This document shows, piece by piece, positions 11,112-22,700 of a DNA stretch of 64,000 nt. Numbering within the stretch: position 1 is the stretch's first letter; each line of letters starts with the position of its first letter. This stretch comes from Rhipicephalus microplus (lineage: Eukaryota; Arthropoda; Arachnida; Ixodida; Ixodidae). The DNA is taken from assembly GCF_043290135.1 (NCBI RefSeq), contig NW_027464604.1, forward strand, positions 1,185,501 through 1,249,500, read 5' to 3'. The notes under the pieces were generated by a model. The model did no database searches, was not told the DNA's origin, and saw only the letters and a list, made by a program, of their open reading frames with translations. Position numbers and translations under genes: made by a program.

Positions 11112-12652
11112 CTGCTCACGCTGGCATTACCGCAGTGCTTTTGCGATGCAGTAAAGCTTCATCAAATTTAGGTATTTGTCCTTTTGTTTGCCTGAAACGG
11201 ACGTGCCAAGATGCATATTTGGCCTGAGCAGTCGCAAATGCTTATATTTGTTTGATGCACAAGTGGCCTGTGCATGCATTCATTTCGTATCATGTAATGC
11301 TCTTCTGCTCATGCTGGCTTTACCGCAGTGCTTTTGCGATGCAGTGAAGCTTGATCATATTTAAGTATTTGTCGTTTTGTTTGCCTGAAACGGATATGCC
11401 AAGATGCATATTTGGCCTGAGCAGCCGCAAATGCCTTTCTTTGATGCGCAAGTGGCCTGGGCATGCGTTCATTTCGTATCATGTAATGCTCTTCTGCTCA
11501 CGCTGGCTTTACCGCAGTGCTTTTTCGATGCAGTGAAGCTTGATCATCTTTTGGTAATTGTCTTTTTCTCTCTCTGAAACGGACGTGCCAAGATGCATAT
11601 TTGGCCTGAGCAGTCGCAAATGCTTATATTTGTTTGATGCACAAGTGGCCTGTGCATGCATTCATTTCGTATCATGTAATGCTCTTCTGCTCATGCTGGC
11701 TTTACCGCAGTGCTTTTGCGATGCAGTGAAGCTTGATCATATTTAAATATTTGTCCTTTTGTTTGCCTGAAACGGATATGCCAAGATGCATATTTGGCCT
11801 GAGCAATCGCAAATGCTTATATTTGTTTGATGCACAAATACCCTGTGCATGCGTTCATTTCGTATCATGTAATGCTCTTCTGCTCACGCTGGCTTTACCG
11901 CAGTGCTTTTGCGATGCAGTGAAGCTTGATCATATTTTAGTATTTGTCCTTTTGTTTGCCAGAAACGGACGTGCCAAGATGCATATTTGGCCTGAGCAGT
12001 CGCAAATGATTATAATTTTTTGATGCACAAGTGGCCTGGGCATGAGTTCATTTCGTATCATGTAGTGCGCTTCTGCTCATGCTGGCTTTACCACAGTGCT
12101 TTTTCGATGCAGTGAAGCTTGATCATATTTTAGTATTTGTCCTTTTGTTTGCCTGAAACGGACGTGACAAGATGCATATTTGGCCTGAGCAGTCGCAAAT
12201 GCTTATATTTGTTTGATGCACAAGTGGCCTGTGCATGCGTTCATTTCGTATCATGTAATGCTCTTCTGCTCACGCTGGCTTTACCGCAGTGCTTTTTCGA
12301 TCCAGTGAAGCTTAATCAGCTTTTGGTAATTGTAGTTTTGTCTCCCTGAAACGAACGTGCCAAGTTGCACATTTGGCCCGAAAAGTGGAAAATGCTTATA
12401 TTTGTTTCATGCACAAGTGGCTTGTGCATGCGTTCATTTCGTACCATGTAATGCTCTTCTGTTCACGGTGGCTTTACCGCAGTGAATTTTGCGATGCAGT
12501 GAAGCTTAATCATCTTTCGGTAATTGTCTTTTTGTCTCCCTGAAACGGATGTGCCAAGATGCATATTTGGCCTGAGCAGTCGCAAATGCTTATATTTGTT
12601 TGATGCACAAGTGGCCTGTGCATGCGTTCATTTCATATCTTGTAATGCTCTT
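11112..12652. repeat. 1,541-bp tandem higher-order unit, copy 2
   Basis: This is the downstream copy of the block at 9,571. The junction monomer (about 10,968-11,155) is a hybrid. Its left part with TTTCATATCTTG matches the monomer at about 12,600, and its right part with TGGCATTACC matches the one at about 9,580. The exchange point is therefore within the shared bases 11,101-11,124. A tandem duplication by unequal crossing-over between monomers eight apart explains this directly. Confidence 0.88.
12308..12501. repeat. Type F monomer (CACATTTGG variant), 194 bp
   Basis: The junction contains AATTGTAGTTTTGTCTCC, and the ATGCAT site is lost because AAGATGCAT has become AAGTTGCAC. The core is altered to TTTGGCCCGAAAAGTGG, so both the conserved core and the left arm of the dyad are changed. 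The right half carries CAGTGAATTTT in place of CAGTGCTTTT, which adds one base. Relatives occur near 220, 5800, 10800, 17560, 31220, 34870, 38910, 44700, 50480 and 57220. This is the most divergent common subfamily in the core region. Confidence 0.88.
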
Positions 12653-13390
12653 CTGCTCACGCTGGCTTTACCGCAGTGCTTTTGCAATGCAGTGAAGATT
12701 GGTCATATTTAAGTATTTGTCCTTTTGTTTGCCAGAAACGGACGTGCCAAGATGCATATTTGGCCTGTGCAGTCGCAAATGCTTATATTTGTTTGATGCA
12801 CAAGTGGCGTGGGCATGCGTTCATTTCGTATTAAGTAATGCCCTTGTTCTCACGCTTGATTTACTGCAGTGCTTTCGTAATGCATTGAAGCCTAATCATC
12901 TCTTGGTAATTGTTTTATTGTCTCCCTGAAACGGACATGTCAAGATGCATATTTGGCCTGAGCAGTCGCAAATGCTTATATTTGTTTGATGCACAAGTTG
13001 CCTGTGCATGCGTTCATTTCGTATCATGTAATGCTCTTCTGCTCACGCTGGCATTACCGCAGTGCTTTTGCGATGCAGTAAAGCTTCATCAAATTTAAGT
13101 ATTTGTCCTTTTGTTTGCCTGAAACGGACGTGCCAAGATGCATATTTTGCCTGAGCCATCGCAAATGCTTATCTTAGTTTGATGCACAAGTGGCCTGTGC
13201 ATGCGTTTATTTCGGATCATGTAATGCTCTTCTGCTCACGCTGGATTTACCGCAGTGCTATCGCGATGCAGTGAAGCTTAATCATCCTTTGGTAATTTTC
13301 TTTTTGTCTCCCTGAAACGGACGTGCCAAGACGCATATTTGGCCTCAGCAGTTGCAAATGCCTATATTTGTTTGATGCACAAGTGGCCAG
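12653..13390. repeat. Connecting satellite segment
   Basis: It continues the match to 6.2-6.6 kb (offset 6,547, then 6,740). It contains a type G unit with CATTGAAGCC, a unit with ATTTTGCCTGAGCC and TTATCTTAG, and a unit with AAGACGCAT. It ends in a hybrid monomer near 13,388-13,410, where the left half resembles 6.6 kb and the right half is type G. No non-satellite sequence is present. Confidence 0.8.
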
Positions 13391-16300
13391 GGCATGCGTT
13401 CATTTCGTATTAAGTAATGCTCTTGTTCTCACGCTTGCTTTACTGCAGTGCTTTCGCAATGCAGTGAAGCCTAATCCTCTCTTGGTAATTGTTTTTTGTC
13501 TCCCTGAAACGGATGTGCCAAGATGCCTAATTGGCCTGAGCAGTCGCAAATGCTTATATTTGTTTGATGCACAAGTGGCCTGTGCATGCGTTCATTTCGT
13601 ATCGTGCCATGCTCTTCTGCTCAGACTGGCTTTACCGCAGTGCTTTTGCGATGCAGTGAAGCTTGATCTTATTTAAGTATTTGTCCTTTTGTTTGCCTGA
13701 AACGAACGTGCCAAGATGCATGTTTGGCCTGAGCAGTCGCAAATGCTTATATTTGTTTGATGCACAAGTGGCCTGTGCATGCGTTCATTTCGTATCATGT
13801 AATGCTTTCTGCTCATGCTGGTTTTACCGCAGTGCTTTGGATATGCAGTGAAGCTTAATCAGCTTTCGGTAATTGTTGTTTTGTCTCCCTGAAACGAACG
13901 TGCCAAGTTGCATATTTGGCCTGATCAGTCGCAAATGCTTATATTTGTTTGATGCACAATTGGCCTGTGCATGCGTTCATTTCGTATCATGTGATGCTTT
14001 CTGCTCATGCTGGTTTTACCGCAGTGCTTTGGATATGCAGTGAAGCTTATTCAGCTTTTGGTAATTGTCGTTTTGTCTCCCTGAAACGAACGTGCCAAGT
14101 TGCATATTTGGCCTGAGCAGTCGCAAATGCTTATATTTGTTTGATGCACAATTGGCCTGTGCATGCGTTCATTTCGTATCATATATTGCTCTTCTGTTCA
14201 CGCTGGCTTTTCCGCAGTGCTTTTTCGATCCAGTGAAGCTTAATATTGTTTTGGTAATTGTCTTACTGTCTCCCTAACTTGGACGTGCCAAGATGAATAT
14301 ATGGCCTGAGCAGATGCAAATGCTTATATTTGTTTGATGCACAAGTGGCCTGTGCATGCGTTCATTTCGTATCATGTAATGCTCTTCTGCTCACGCTGGT
14401 TTTACCGCAGTGCTTTCGCGATGCAGTGAAGCTTAATCATCCTTTGGTAATTTTCTTTTTGTCTCCCTGAAACGGACGTACCAAGACGCATATTTGGCCT
14501 CAGCAGTTGCAAATGCCTATATTTGTTTGATGCACAAGTGGCCTGGGCATGCGTTCATTTCGTATCATGTAGGTCTCTTCTGCTCATGCTGGCATTACCG
14601 CAGTGCTTTTTCGATGCAGTGAAGCTTAATCATCTTTTGGTAATTGTCTTTTTGTCTCCCTGAAGCGAACGTGCCAAGATGCATATTTGGCCTGAGCAGT
14701 CGCAAATGCTTATATTTGTTTGATGCCCAAGTGGCCTGTGCATGCGTTCATTTCGTATCATGTAATGCTCTTCTGCTCACGCTGGCTTTACCGCAGTGCT
14801 TTTTCGATGCAGTGAAGCTTGATCATATTTTAGTATTTGTCTTTTCGTTTGTCTGAGACGGACATGCCAAGATGCATATTTGGCCTGAGCAGTCGCAAAT
14901 GCTTATATTTGTTGTTGCACAAGTGGCCTTAGCATGCGTTCATTTCGTATCATATAATGCTTTTCTGCTTACAGTGGCTTTACCGCAGTGCTTTCGCGAT
15001 GCAGTGAAGCTTAATTATCTTTTAGTAACTGTCTTTTTGTCTCCATGAAACGGACGTGCCAAGATGCATATTTGGCCTGAGCAGTCGCAAATGCTTATAT
15101 TTGTTTGATGCCCAATTGGCCTGTGCACGCGTTCATTTCGTAACATGTAATGCTCTTCTGCTCACGCTGGCTTTACCGCAGTGCTTTTTTGATGCAGTGA
15201 AGCTTGATCATATTTTAGTATTTGTCTTTTCGTTTGTCTGAGACGGACATGCCAAGATGCATATTTGGCCTGAGCAGTCGCAAATGCTTATATTTGTTTG
15301 ATGCACAAGTGGCCTGTGCATGCATTCATTTTGTATCATGTAATGCTCTTCTGCTCGTGCAAGTTTTACCGCAGTGCTTTGGCTATGCAGTGAAGCTAAA
15401 TCAGCTTTTGGTAATTGTCTTTTGGCTCCCTGAAACGAACGTGCCAAGTTGCATATTTGGCCTGTGCAGTCGCAAATGCTTATATTTGTTTGATGCACAA
15501 GTGGCGTGGGCATGCGTTCATTTCTTATTAAGTAATGCTCTTGTTATCACGCTTGCTTTACTGCAGTGCTTTCGCAATGCAGTGAAGCCTAGTCATCTTT
15601 TGGTAATTGTTTTTTTGTCTCCCTGAAACGAACATGTCAAGATGCATATTTGGCCTGAGCAGTCGCGAATGTTTATATTTGTTTGATGCACAAGTGGCCT
15701 GTCCATGCGTTCATTTCGTATTATGTAACGCTCTTCTGTTCACGCTGGCTTTACCGCAGTGCTTTTTCGATCCAGTGAAGCTTAATTATTTTTTGGTAAT
15801 TGTCTTATTGTCTCCCTAAAACGGACGTGCCAAGATGCATATTTGGCCTGTGCAGTCGCAAATGCTTATATTTGTTTGATGCACAAGTGGCGTGGGCATG
15901 CGTTCATTTCTTATTAAGTAATGCTCTTGTTCTCACGCTTGCTTTACTGCAGTGCTTTCGCAATGCAGGGAAGCCTAATCATCTCTTGGTAATTGTTTTT
16001 TTGTCTCCCTGAAACAGACATGTCAAGATGCATATTTGGCCTGAGCAGTCGCAAATGCTTATATTTGATTGATGCACAAGTGGCCTGTGCATGCGTTCAT
16101 TTCGTATCATGTAATGCTCTTCTGCTCACGCTGGCATTACCGCCGTGCTTTTGCGTTGCAGTGAAGCTTCATCAAATTTAAGTATCTGTCCTTTTGTTTG
16201 CCTGAAACGGACGTGCCAAGATGCATATTTGGCTTGAGCTGTCGCAAATGCTTATATTTGTTTGATGCACAAGTGGCCTGTGCATGCGTTCATTTCGTAT

Positions 16301-16900
16301 CATGTAATGCTGTTCTGCTCATGCTGGTTTTACCGCAGTGCTTTGGCGATGCAGTGAAGCTTGATCTTATTTAAGTATTTGTCCTTTTGTTTGCCTGAAA
16401 CGAACGTGCCAAGGTGCATATTTGGCCTGAGCAGTCGCAAATGCTTATATTTGTTTGATGCACAAGTGGCCTGTGTATGCGTTCATTTCGTATCATGTAA
16501 TGCTCTTCTGCTCATGCTGGTTTTACCGCAGTGCTTTGGCGATGCAGTGAAGCTTAATCAGCTTTTGGTAATTGTCGTTTTGACTCTCTGAAACGAACGT
16601 GCCAAGTTGCATATTTGGCCTGAGCAGTCGCAAATGCTTATATTTGTTTGATGCACAATTGGCCTGTGCATGCGTTCATTTCGTATCATATAATGCTCTT
16701 CAGTTCACGCTGGCTTTACCGCAGTGCTTTTTCGATCCAGTGAAGCTTATTAATGTTTTGGTAATTGTCTTACTGTCTCCCTAACTTGGACGTGCCAAAG
16801 TGCATATATGGTCTGAGCAGGTGCAAATGCTTATATTTGTTTAATGCACAAGTGGCCTGTGCATGCGTTCATTTCGTATCATGTAATGCTCTTCTGCTCA
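13390..16900. repeat. Large duplicated block, copy 1
   Basis: From 13.39 to about 15.66 kb this matches 18.2-20.48 kb at offset 4,819. From 15.66 to about 16.85 kb it matches 21.44-22.64 kb at offset 5,784. The change of offset (965 bp, five monomers) falls inside one monomer near 15,607-15,700. Its left part carries GAACATGTC as at 20.43 kb, and its right part carries GTCGCGAATGTT and CTGTCCATGCG as at 21.4 kb. This copy has lost five monomers, or the other has gained them. Confidence 0.85.
14815..15006. repeat. Type D monomer (GAGACGGACATG junction), 192 bp
   Basis: The junction reads TTTTAGTATTTGTC, then TTTTCGTTTGTCTGAGACGG, and the following CpG of GGACGTG is present as GGACATG. This copy also carries TTTGTTGTTGCAC in place of TTTGTTTGATGCAC, a one-base loss, which accounts for its 192-bp length. 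The same junction recurs near 4060, 8480, 15220, 19660, 20040, 25640, 27180, 41980, 42360, 47760, 48140, 53550, 53930, 61070, 61460 and 63960. Confidence 0.88.
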
Positions 16901-18200
16901 CGCTGGCTTTACCGCAGTGCTTTTGCGATGCAGTGAAGCTTGATCATATTTAAGTATTTGTCCTTTTGTTTGCCTGAAACGGATATGCCAAGATGCATAT
17001 TTGGCCTGAGCAATCGCAAATGCTTATATTTGTTTGATGCACAAATACCCTGTGCATGCGTTCATTTCGTCTCATGTAATGCTCTTCTGCTCACGCTGGC
17101 TTTACCGCAGTGCTTTTGCGATGCAGTGAAGCTTGATCATATTTTAGTATTTGTCCTTTTGTTTGCCAGAAACGGACGTGCCAAGATGCATATTTGGCCT
17201 GAGCAGTCGCAAATGATTATAATTTTTTGATGCACAAGTGGCCTGGGCATGAGTTCATTTCGTATCATGTAGTGCGCTTCTGCTCATACTGGCTTTACAA
17301 CAGTGCTTTTTCGATGCAGTGAAGCTTGATCATATTTTAGTATTTGTCCTTTTGTTTGCCTGAAACGGACGTGACAAGATGCATATTTGGCCTGAGCAGT
17401 CGCAAATGCTTATATTTGTTTGATGCACAAGTGGCCTGTGCATGCGTTCATTTCGTATCATGTAATGCTCTTCTGCTCACGCTGGCTTTACCGCAGTGCT
17501 TTTTCGATCCAGTGAAGCTTAATCAGCTTTTGGTAATTGTAGTTTTGTCTCCCTGAAACGAACGTGCCAAGTTGCACATTTGGCCCGAAAAGTGGAAAAT
17601 GCTTATATTTGTTTCATGCACAAGTGGCTTGTGCATGCGTTCATTTCGTATCATGTAATGCTCTTCTGCTCACGCTGGATTTACCGCAGTGCTATCGCGA
17701 TGCAGTGAAGCTTAATCATCCTTTGGTAATTTTTTTTTTGTCTCCCTGAAACGGACGTGCCAAGACGCATATTTGGCCTCAGCAGTTGCAAATGCCTATA
17801 TTTGTTTGATGCACAAGTGGCCTGGGCATGCGTTCATTTCGTATCATGTAGGTCTCTTCTGCTCATGCCGGCTTTACCGCAGTGCTTTTTCAATGCAGTG
17901 AAGCTTAATCATCTTTTGGTAATTGTCTTTTTGTCTCCCTGAAACGAACGTGCCAAGATGCATATTTGGCCTGAGCAGTCGCAAATGCTTATATTTGTTG
18001 ATGCACAAGTGGCCTGAGCATGCGTTCATTTGGTATCATGTAATGCTTTTCTGCTCACCGTGGCTTTACCGCAGTGCTTTCGCGATGCAGTGAAGCTTAA
18101 TCAGCTTTTGGTAATTGTAGTTTTGTCTCCCTGAAACGAACGTGCCAAGTTGCACATTTGGCCCGAACAGTCGCAAATGCTTATATTTGTTTGATGCACA
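16900..18200. repeat. Segment copied from the 11.7-12.4 kb and 6.6-6.9 kb types
   Basis: From 16.94 to about 17.62 kb it matches 11.73-12.42 kb at offset 5,207, including the AAATGATTATAA unit and the type F unit. It then passes through a hybrid monomer (17,564-17,749) into units that match 6.5-6.9 kb (AAGACGCAT with CAGCAGTTGC, then TTTGTTGATGC). It is satellite throughout. Confidence 0.8.
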
Positions 18201-18285
18201 AGTGGCGTGGGCATGCGTTCATTTCGTATTAAGTAATGCTCTTGTTCTCACGCTTGCTTTACTGCAGTGCTTTCGCAATGCAGTG
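18093..18285. repeat. Type G monomer: PstI gained, following HindIII lost
   Basis: The right half reads GTATTAAGTAATGC, then GTTCTCACGCTTGC and TTTACTGCAGTGC, so ACCGCAG has become CTGCAG (18262-18267). The next anchor is AAGCCT (18286-18291) instead of AAGCTT. The GGCCTG before GCATGC is GGCGTG. These changes travel together near 5330, 7250, 8800, 13430, 15550, 15940, 20360, 21730, 23080, 26930, 36530, 40570, 46340, 52130, 54260, 55420, 56390, 59480, 61790 and 62360, and so mark a well-defined subfamily. Confidence 0.9.
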
Positions 18286-18495
18286 AAGCCTAATCATCTC
18301 TTGGTAATTGTTTTTTGTCTCCCTGAAACGGATGTGCCAAGATGCCTAATTGGCCTGAGCAGTCGCAAATGCTTATATTTGTTTGATGCACAAGTGGCCT
18401 GTGCATGCGTTCATTTCGTATCGTGCCATGCTCTTCTGCTCAGACTGGCTTTACCGCAGTGCTTTTGCGATGCAGTGAAGCTTGATCTTATTTAA
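18142..18495 (+). other. Fortuitous two-monomer open frame (117 codons), not a gene
   Basis: It starts at GTG in a type G monomer and reads through the following 192-bp monomer. Equivalent frames are at 7,157, 13,323, 36,425, 40,462, 46,243, 59,365 and 62,253, and a 126-codon relative is at 52,003-52,383. The length is explained by the one-base-shorter monomer alone. Amino-acid-changing differences between copies are as common as silent ones, and no methionine codon starts the frame. Confidence 0.8.
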
Positions 18496-21400
18496 GTATT
18501 TGTCCTTTTGTTTGCCTGAAACGAACGTGCCAAGATGCATGTTTGGCCTGAGCAGTCGCAAATGCTTATATTTGTTTGATGCACAAGTGGCCTGTGCATG
18601 CGTTCATTTCGTATCATGTAATGCTTTCTGCTCATGCTGGTTTTACCGCAGTGCTTTGGATATGCAGTGAAGCTTAATCAGCTTTCGGTAATTGTTGTTT
18701 TGTCTTCCTGAAACGAACGTGCCAAGTTGCATATTTGGCCTGAGCAGTCGCAAATGCTTATATTTGTTTGATGCACAATTGGCCTGTGCATGCGTTCATT
18801 TCGTATCATGTGATGCTTTCTGCTCATGCTGGTTTTACCGCAGTGCTTTGGATATGCAGTGAAGCTTATTCAGCTTTTGATAATTGTCGTTTTGTCTCCC
18901 TGAAACGAACGTGCCAAGTTGCATATTTGGCCTGAGCAGTCGCAAATGCTTATATTTGTTTGATGCACAATTGACCTGTGCATGCGTTGATTTCGTATCA
19001 TATATTGCTCTTCTGTTCACGCTGGCTTTTCCGCAGTGCTTTTTCGATCCAGTGAAGCTTAATAATGTTTTGGTAATTATCTTACTGTCTCCCTAACTTG
19101 GACGTGCCAAGATGAATATATGGCCTGAGCAGATGCAAATGCTTATATTTGTTTGATGCACAAGTGGCCTGTGCATGCGTTCATTTCGTATCATGTAATG
19201 CTCTTCTGCTCACGCTGGTTTTACCGCAGTGCTTTCGCGATGCAGTGAAGCTTAATCATCCTTTGGTAATTTTCTTTTTGTCTCCCTGAAACGGACGTAC
19301 CAAGACGCATATTTGGCCTCAGCAGTTGCAAATGCCTATATTTGTTTGATGCACAAGTGGCCTGGGCATGCGTTCATTTCGTATCATGTAGGTCTCTTCT
19401 GCTCATGCTGGCATTACCGCAGTGCTTTTTCGATGCAGTGAAGCTTAATCATCTTTTGGTAATTGTCTTTTTGTCTCCCTGAAGCGAACGTGCCAAGATG
19501 CATATTTGGCCTGAGCAGTCGCAAATGCTTATATTTGTTTGATGCCCAAGTGGCCTGTGCATGCGTTCATTTCGTATCATGTAATGCTCTTCTGCTCACG
19601 CTGGCTTTACCGCAGTGCTTTTTCGATGCAGTGAAGCTTGATCATATTTTAGTATTTGTCTTTTCGTTTGTCTGAGACGGACATGCCAAGATGCATATTT
19701 GGCCTGAGCAGTCGCAAATGCTTATATTTGTTGTTGCACAAGTGGCCTTAGCATGCGTTCATTTCGTATCATATAATGCTTTTCTGCTTACAGTGGCTTT
19801 ACCGCAGTGCTTTCGCGATGCAGTGAAGCTTAATTATCTTTTAGTAACTGTCTTTTTGTCTCCATGAAACGGACGTGCCAAGATGCATATTTGGCCTGAG
19901 CAGTCGCAAATGCTTATATTTGTTTGATGCCCAATTGGCCTGTGCATGCGTTCATTTCGTAACATGTAATGCTCTTCTGCTCACGCTGGCTTTACCGCAG
20001 TGCTTTTTTGATGCAGTGAAGCTTGATCATATTTTAGTATTTGTCTTTTCGTTTGTCTGAGACGGACATGCCAAGAAGCATATTTGGCCTGAGCAGTCGC
20101 AAATGCTTATATTTGTTTGATGCACAAGTGGCCTGTGCATGCATTCATTTTGTATCATGTAATGCTCTTCTGCTCGTGCAAGTTTTACCGCAGTGCTTTG
20201 GCTATGCAGTGAAGCTAAATCAGCTTTTGGTAATTGTCTTTTGGCTCCCTGAAACGAACGTGCCAAGTTGCATATTTGGCCTGTGCAGTCGCAAATGCTT
20301 ATATTTGTTTGATGCACAAGTGGCGTGGGCATGCGTTCATTTCGTATTAAGTAATGCTCTTGTTATCACGCTTGCTTTACTGCAGTGCTTTCGCAATGCA
20401 GTGAAGCCTAATCATCTTTTGGTAATTGTTTTTTTGTCTCCCTGAAACGAACATGTCAAGATGCATATTTGGCCTGAGCAGTCGCAAATGCTTATATTTG
20501 ATTGATGCACAAGTGGCCTGTGCATGCGTTCAATTCGTATCATGTAATGCTCTTCTGCTCACGCTGGCATTACCGCAGTGCTTTTGCGTTGCAGTGAAGC
20601 TTCATCAAATTTAAGTATTTGTCCTTTTGTTTGCCTGAAACGGACGTGCCAAGATGCATATTTGGCTTGATCAGTCGCAAATGCTTATATTTCTTTGATG
20701 CACAAGTAGCCTGTGCATGTGTTCATTTCGTATCATGTGATGCTCTTCTGCTCATGCTGGTTTTACCGCAGTGCTTTGGCAATGCAGTGAAGCTTAATCA
20801 GCTTTTGGTAATTGTCGTTTTGTCTCCCTGAAACGAACGTGCCAAGTTGCATATTTGGCCTGAGCAGTCGCAAATGCTTATATTTGTTTGATGCACAATT
20901 GGCCTGTGCATGCGTTCATTTCGTATCATATAATGCTCTTCTGTTCACGCTGGCTTTACCGCAGTGCTTTTTTGATCCAGTGAAGCTTAATAATGTTTTG
21001 GTAATTGTCTTACTGTCTCCCTAACTTGGACGTGCTAAGATGCATATATGGTCTGAGCAGGCGCAAATGCTTATGTTTGTTTGATGCACAAGTGGCCTGT
21101 GCATGCGTTCATTTCGTATTATGTAATGCTCTTCTGCTCACGCTGGCATTACCGCAGTGCTTTTGCGATGCAGTAAAGCTTCATCAAATTTAGGTATTTG
21201 TCCTTTTGTTTGCCTGAAACGGACGTGCCAAGATGCATATTTGGCCTGAGCAGTCGCAAATGCTTATATTTGTTTGATGCACAAGTGGCCTGTGCATGCA
21301 TTCATTTCGTATCATGTAATGCTCTTCTGCTCATGCTGGTTTTACCGCAGTGCTTTGGCTATGCAGTGAAGCTAAATCAGCTTTTGGTAATTGTCTTTTT

Positions 21401-22700
21401 GTCTCCCTGAAACGAACGTGCCAAGTTGCATATTTGGCCTTAGCAGTCGCGAATGTTTATATTTGTTTGATGCACAAGTGGCCTGTCCATGCGTTCATTT
21501 CGTATTATGTAACGCTCTTCTGTTCACGCTGGCTTTACCGCAGTGCTTTTTCGATCCAGTGAAGCTTAATTATTTTTTGGTAATTGTCTTATTGTCTCCC
21601 TAAAACGGACGTGCCAAGATGCATATTTGGCCTGTGCAGTCGCAAATGCTTATATTTGTTTGATGCACAAGTGGCGTGGGCATGCGTTCATTTCTTATTA
21701 AGTAATGCTCTTATTCTCACGCTTGCTTTACTGCAGTGCTTTCGCAATGCAGGGAAGCCTAATCATCTCTTGGTAATTGTTTTTTTGTCTCCCTGAAACA
21801 GACATGTCAAGATGCATATTTGGCCTGAGCAGTCGCAAATGCTTATATTTGATTTATGCACAAGTGGCCTGTGCATGCGTTCATTTCGTATCATGTAATG
21901 CTCTTCTGCTCACGCTGGCATTACCGCCGTGCTTTTGCGTTGCAGTGAAGCTTCATCAAATTTAAGTATCTGTCCTTTTGTTTGCCTGAAACGGACGTGC
22001 CAAGATGCATATTTGGCTTGAGCTGTCGCAAATGCTTATATTTGTTTGATGCACAAGTGGCCTGTGCATGCGTTCATTTCGTATCATGTAATGCTGTTCT
22101 GCTCATGCTGGTTTTACCGCAGTGCTTTGGCGATGCAGTGAAGCTTGATCTTATTTAAGTATTTGTCCTTTTGTTTGCCTGAAACGAACGTGCCAAGGTG
22201 CATATTTGGCCTGAGCAGTCGCAAATGCTTATATTTGTTTGATGCACAAGTGGCCTGTGTATGCGTTCATTTCGTATCATGTAATGCTCTTCTGCTCATG
22301 CTGGTTTTACCGCAGTGCTTTGGCGATGCAGTGAAGCTTAATCAGCTTTTGGTAATTGTCGTTTTGACTCTCTGAAACGAACGTGCAGGGTTGCATATTT
22401 GGCCTGAGCAGTCGCAAATGCTTATATTTGTTTGATGCACAATTGGCCTGTGCATGCGTTCATTTCGTATCATATAATGCTCTTCAGTTCACGCTGGCTT
22501 TACCGCAGTGCTTTTTCGATCCAATGAAGATTATTAATGTTTTGGTAATTGTCTTACTGTCTCCCTAACTTGGACGTGCCAAGATGCATATATGGTCTGA
22601 GCAGGCGCAAATGCTTATATTTGTTTAATGCACAAGTGGCCTGTGCATGCGTTCATTTCGTATCATGTAATGCTCTTCTGCTCACGCTGGCATTACCGCA
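18200..22700. repeat. Large duplicated block, copy 2
   Basis: This copy is the longer partner of 13.39-16.9 kb and contains an extra segment of five monomers at about 20.48-21.44 kb. That extra segment is shared with 8.9-9.8 kb at offset 11,563 and, partly, with 54.3-55.1 kb. The 20.04-22.75 kb stretch is also the source-like partner of 53.93-56.4 kb. Confidence 0.85.
18286..18477. repeat. 192-bp monomer with shortened T tract
   Basis: This unit follows a type G monomer. Its junction has TTGTTTTTTGTCTCCC, one base shorter than the usual form. Because 192 is divisible by three, the open frame of the preceding unit continues into this one and gives a two-unit frame of 117 codons. It also carries TGCCTAATTGG for TGCATATTTGG and CGTGCCATGC for CATGTAATGC. 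Copies follow type G units near 7320, 13490, 36590, 40630, 46410, 52200, 59530 and 62420. Confidence 0.88.
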
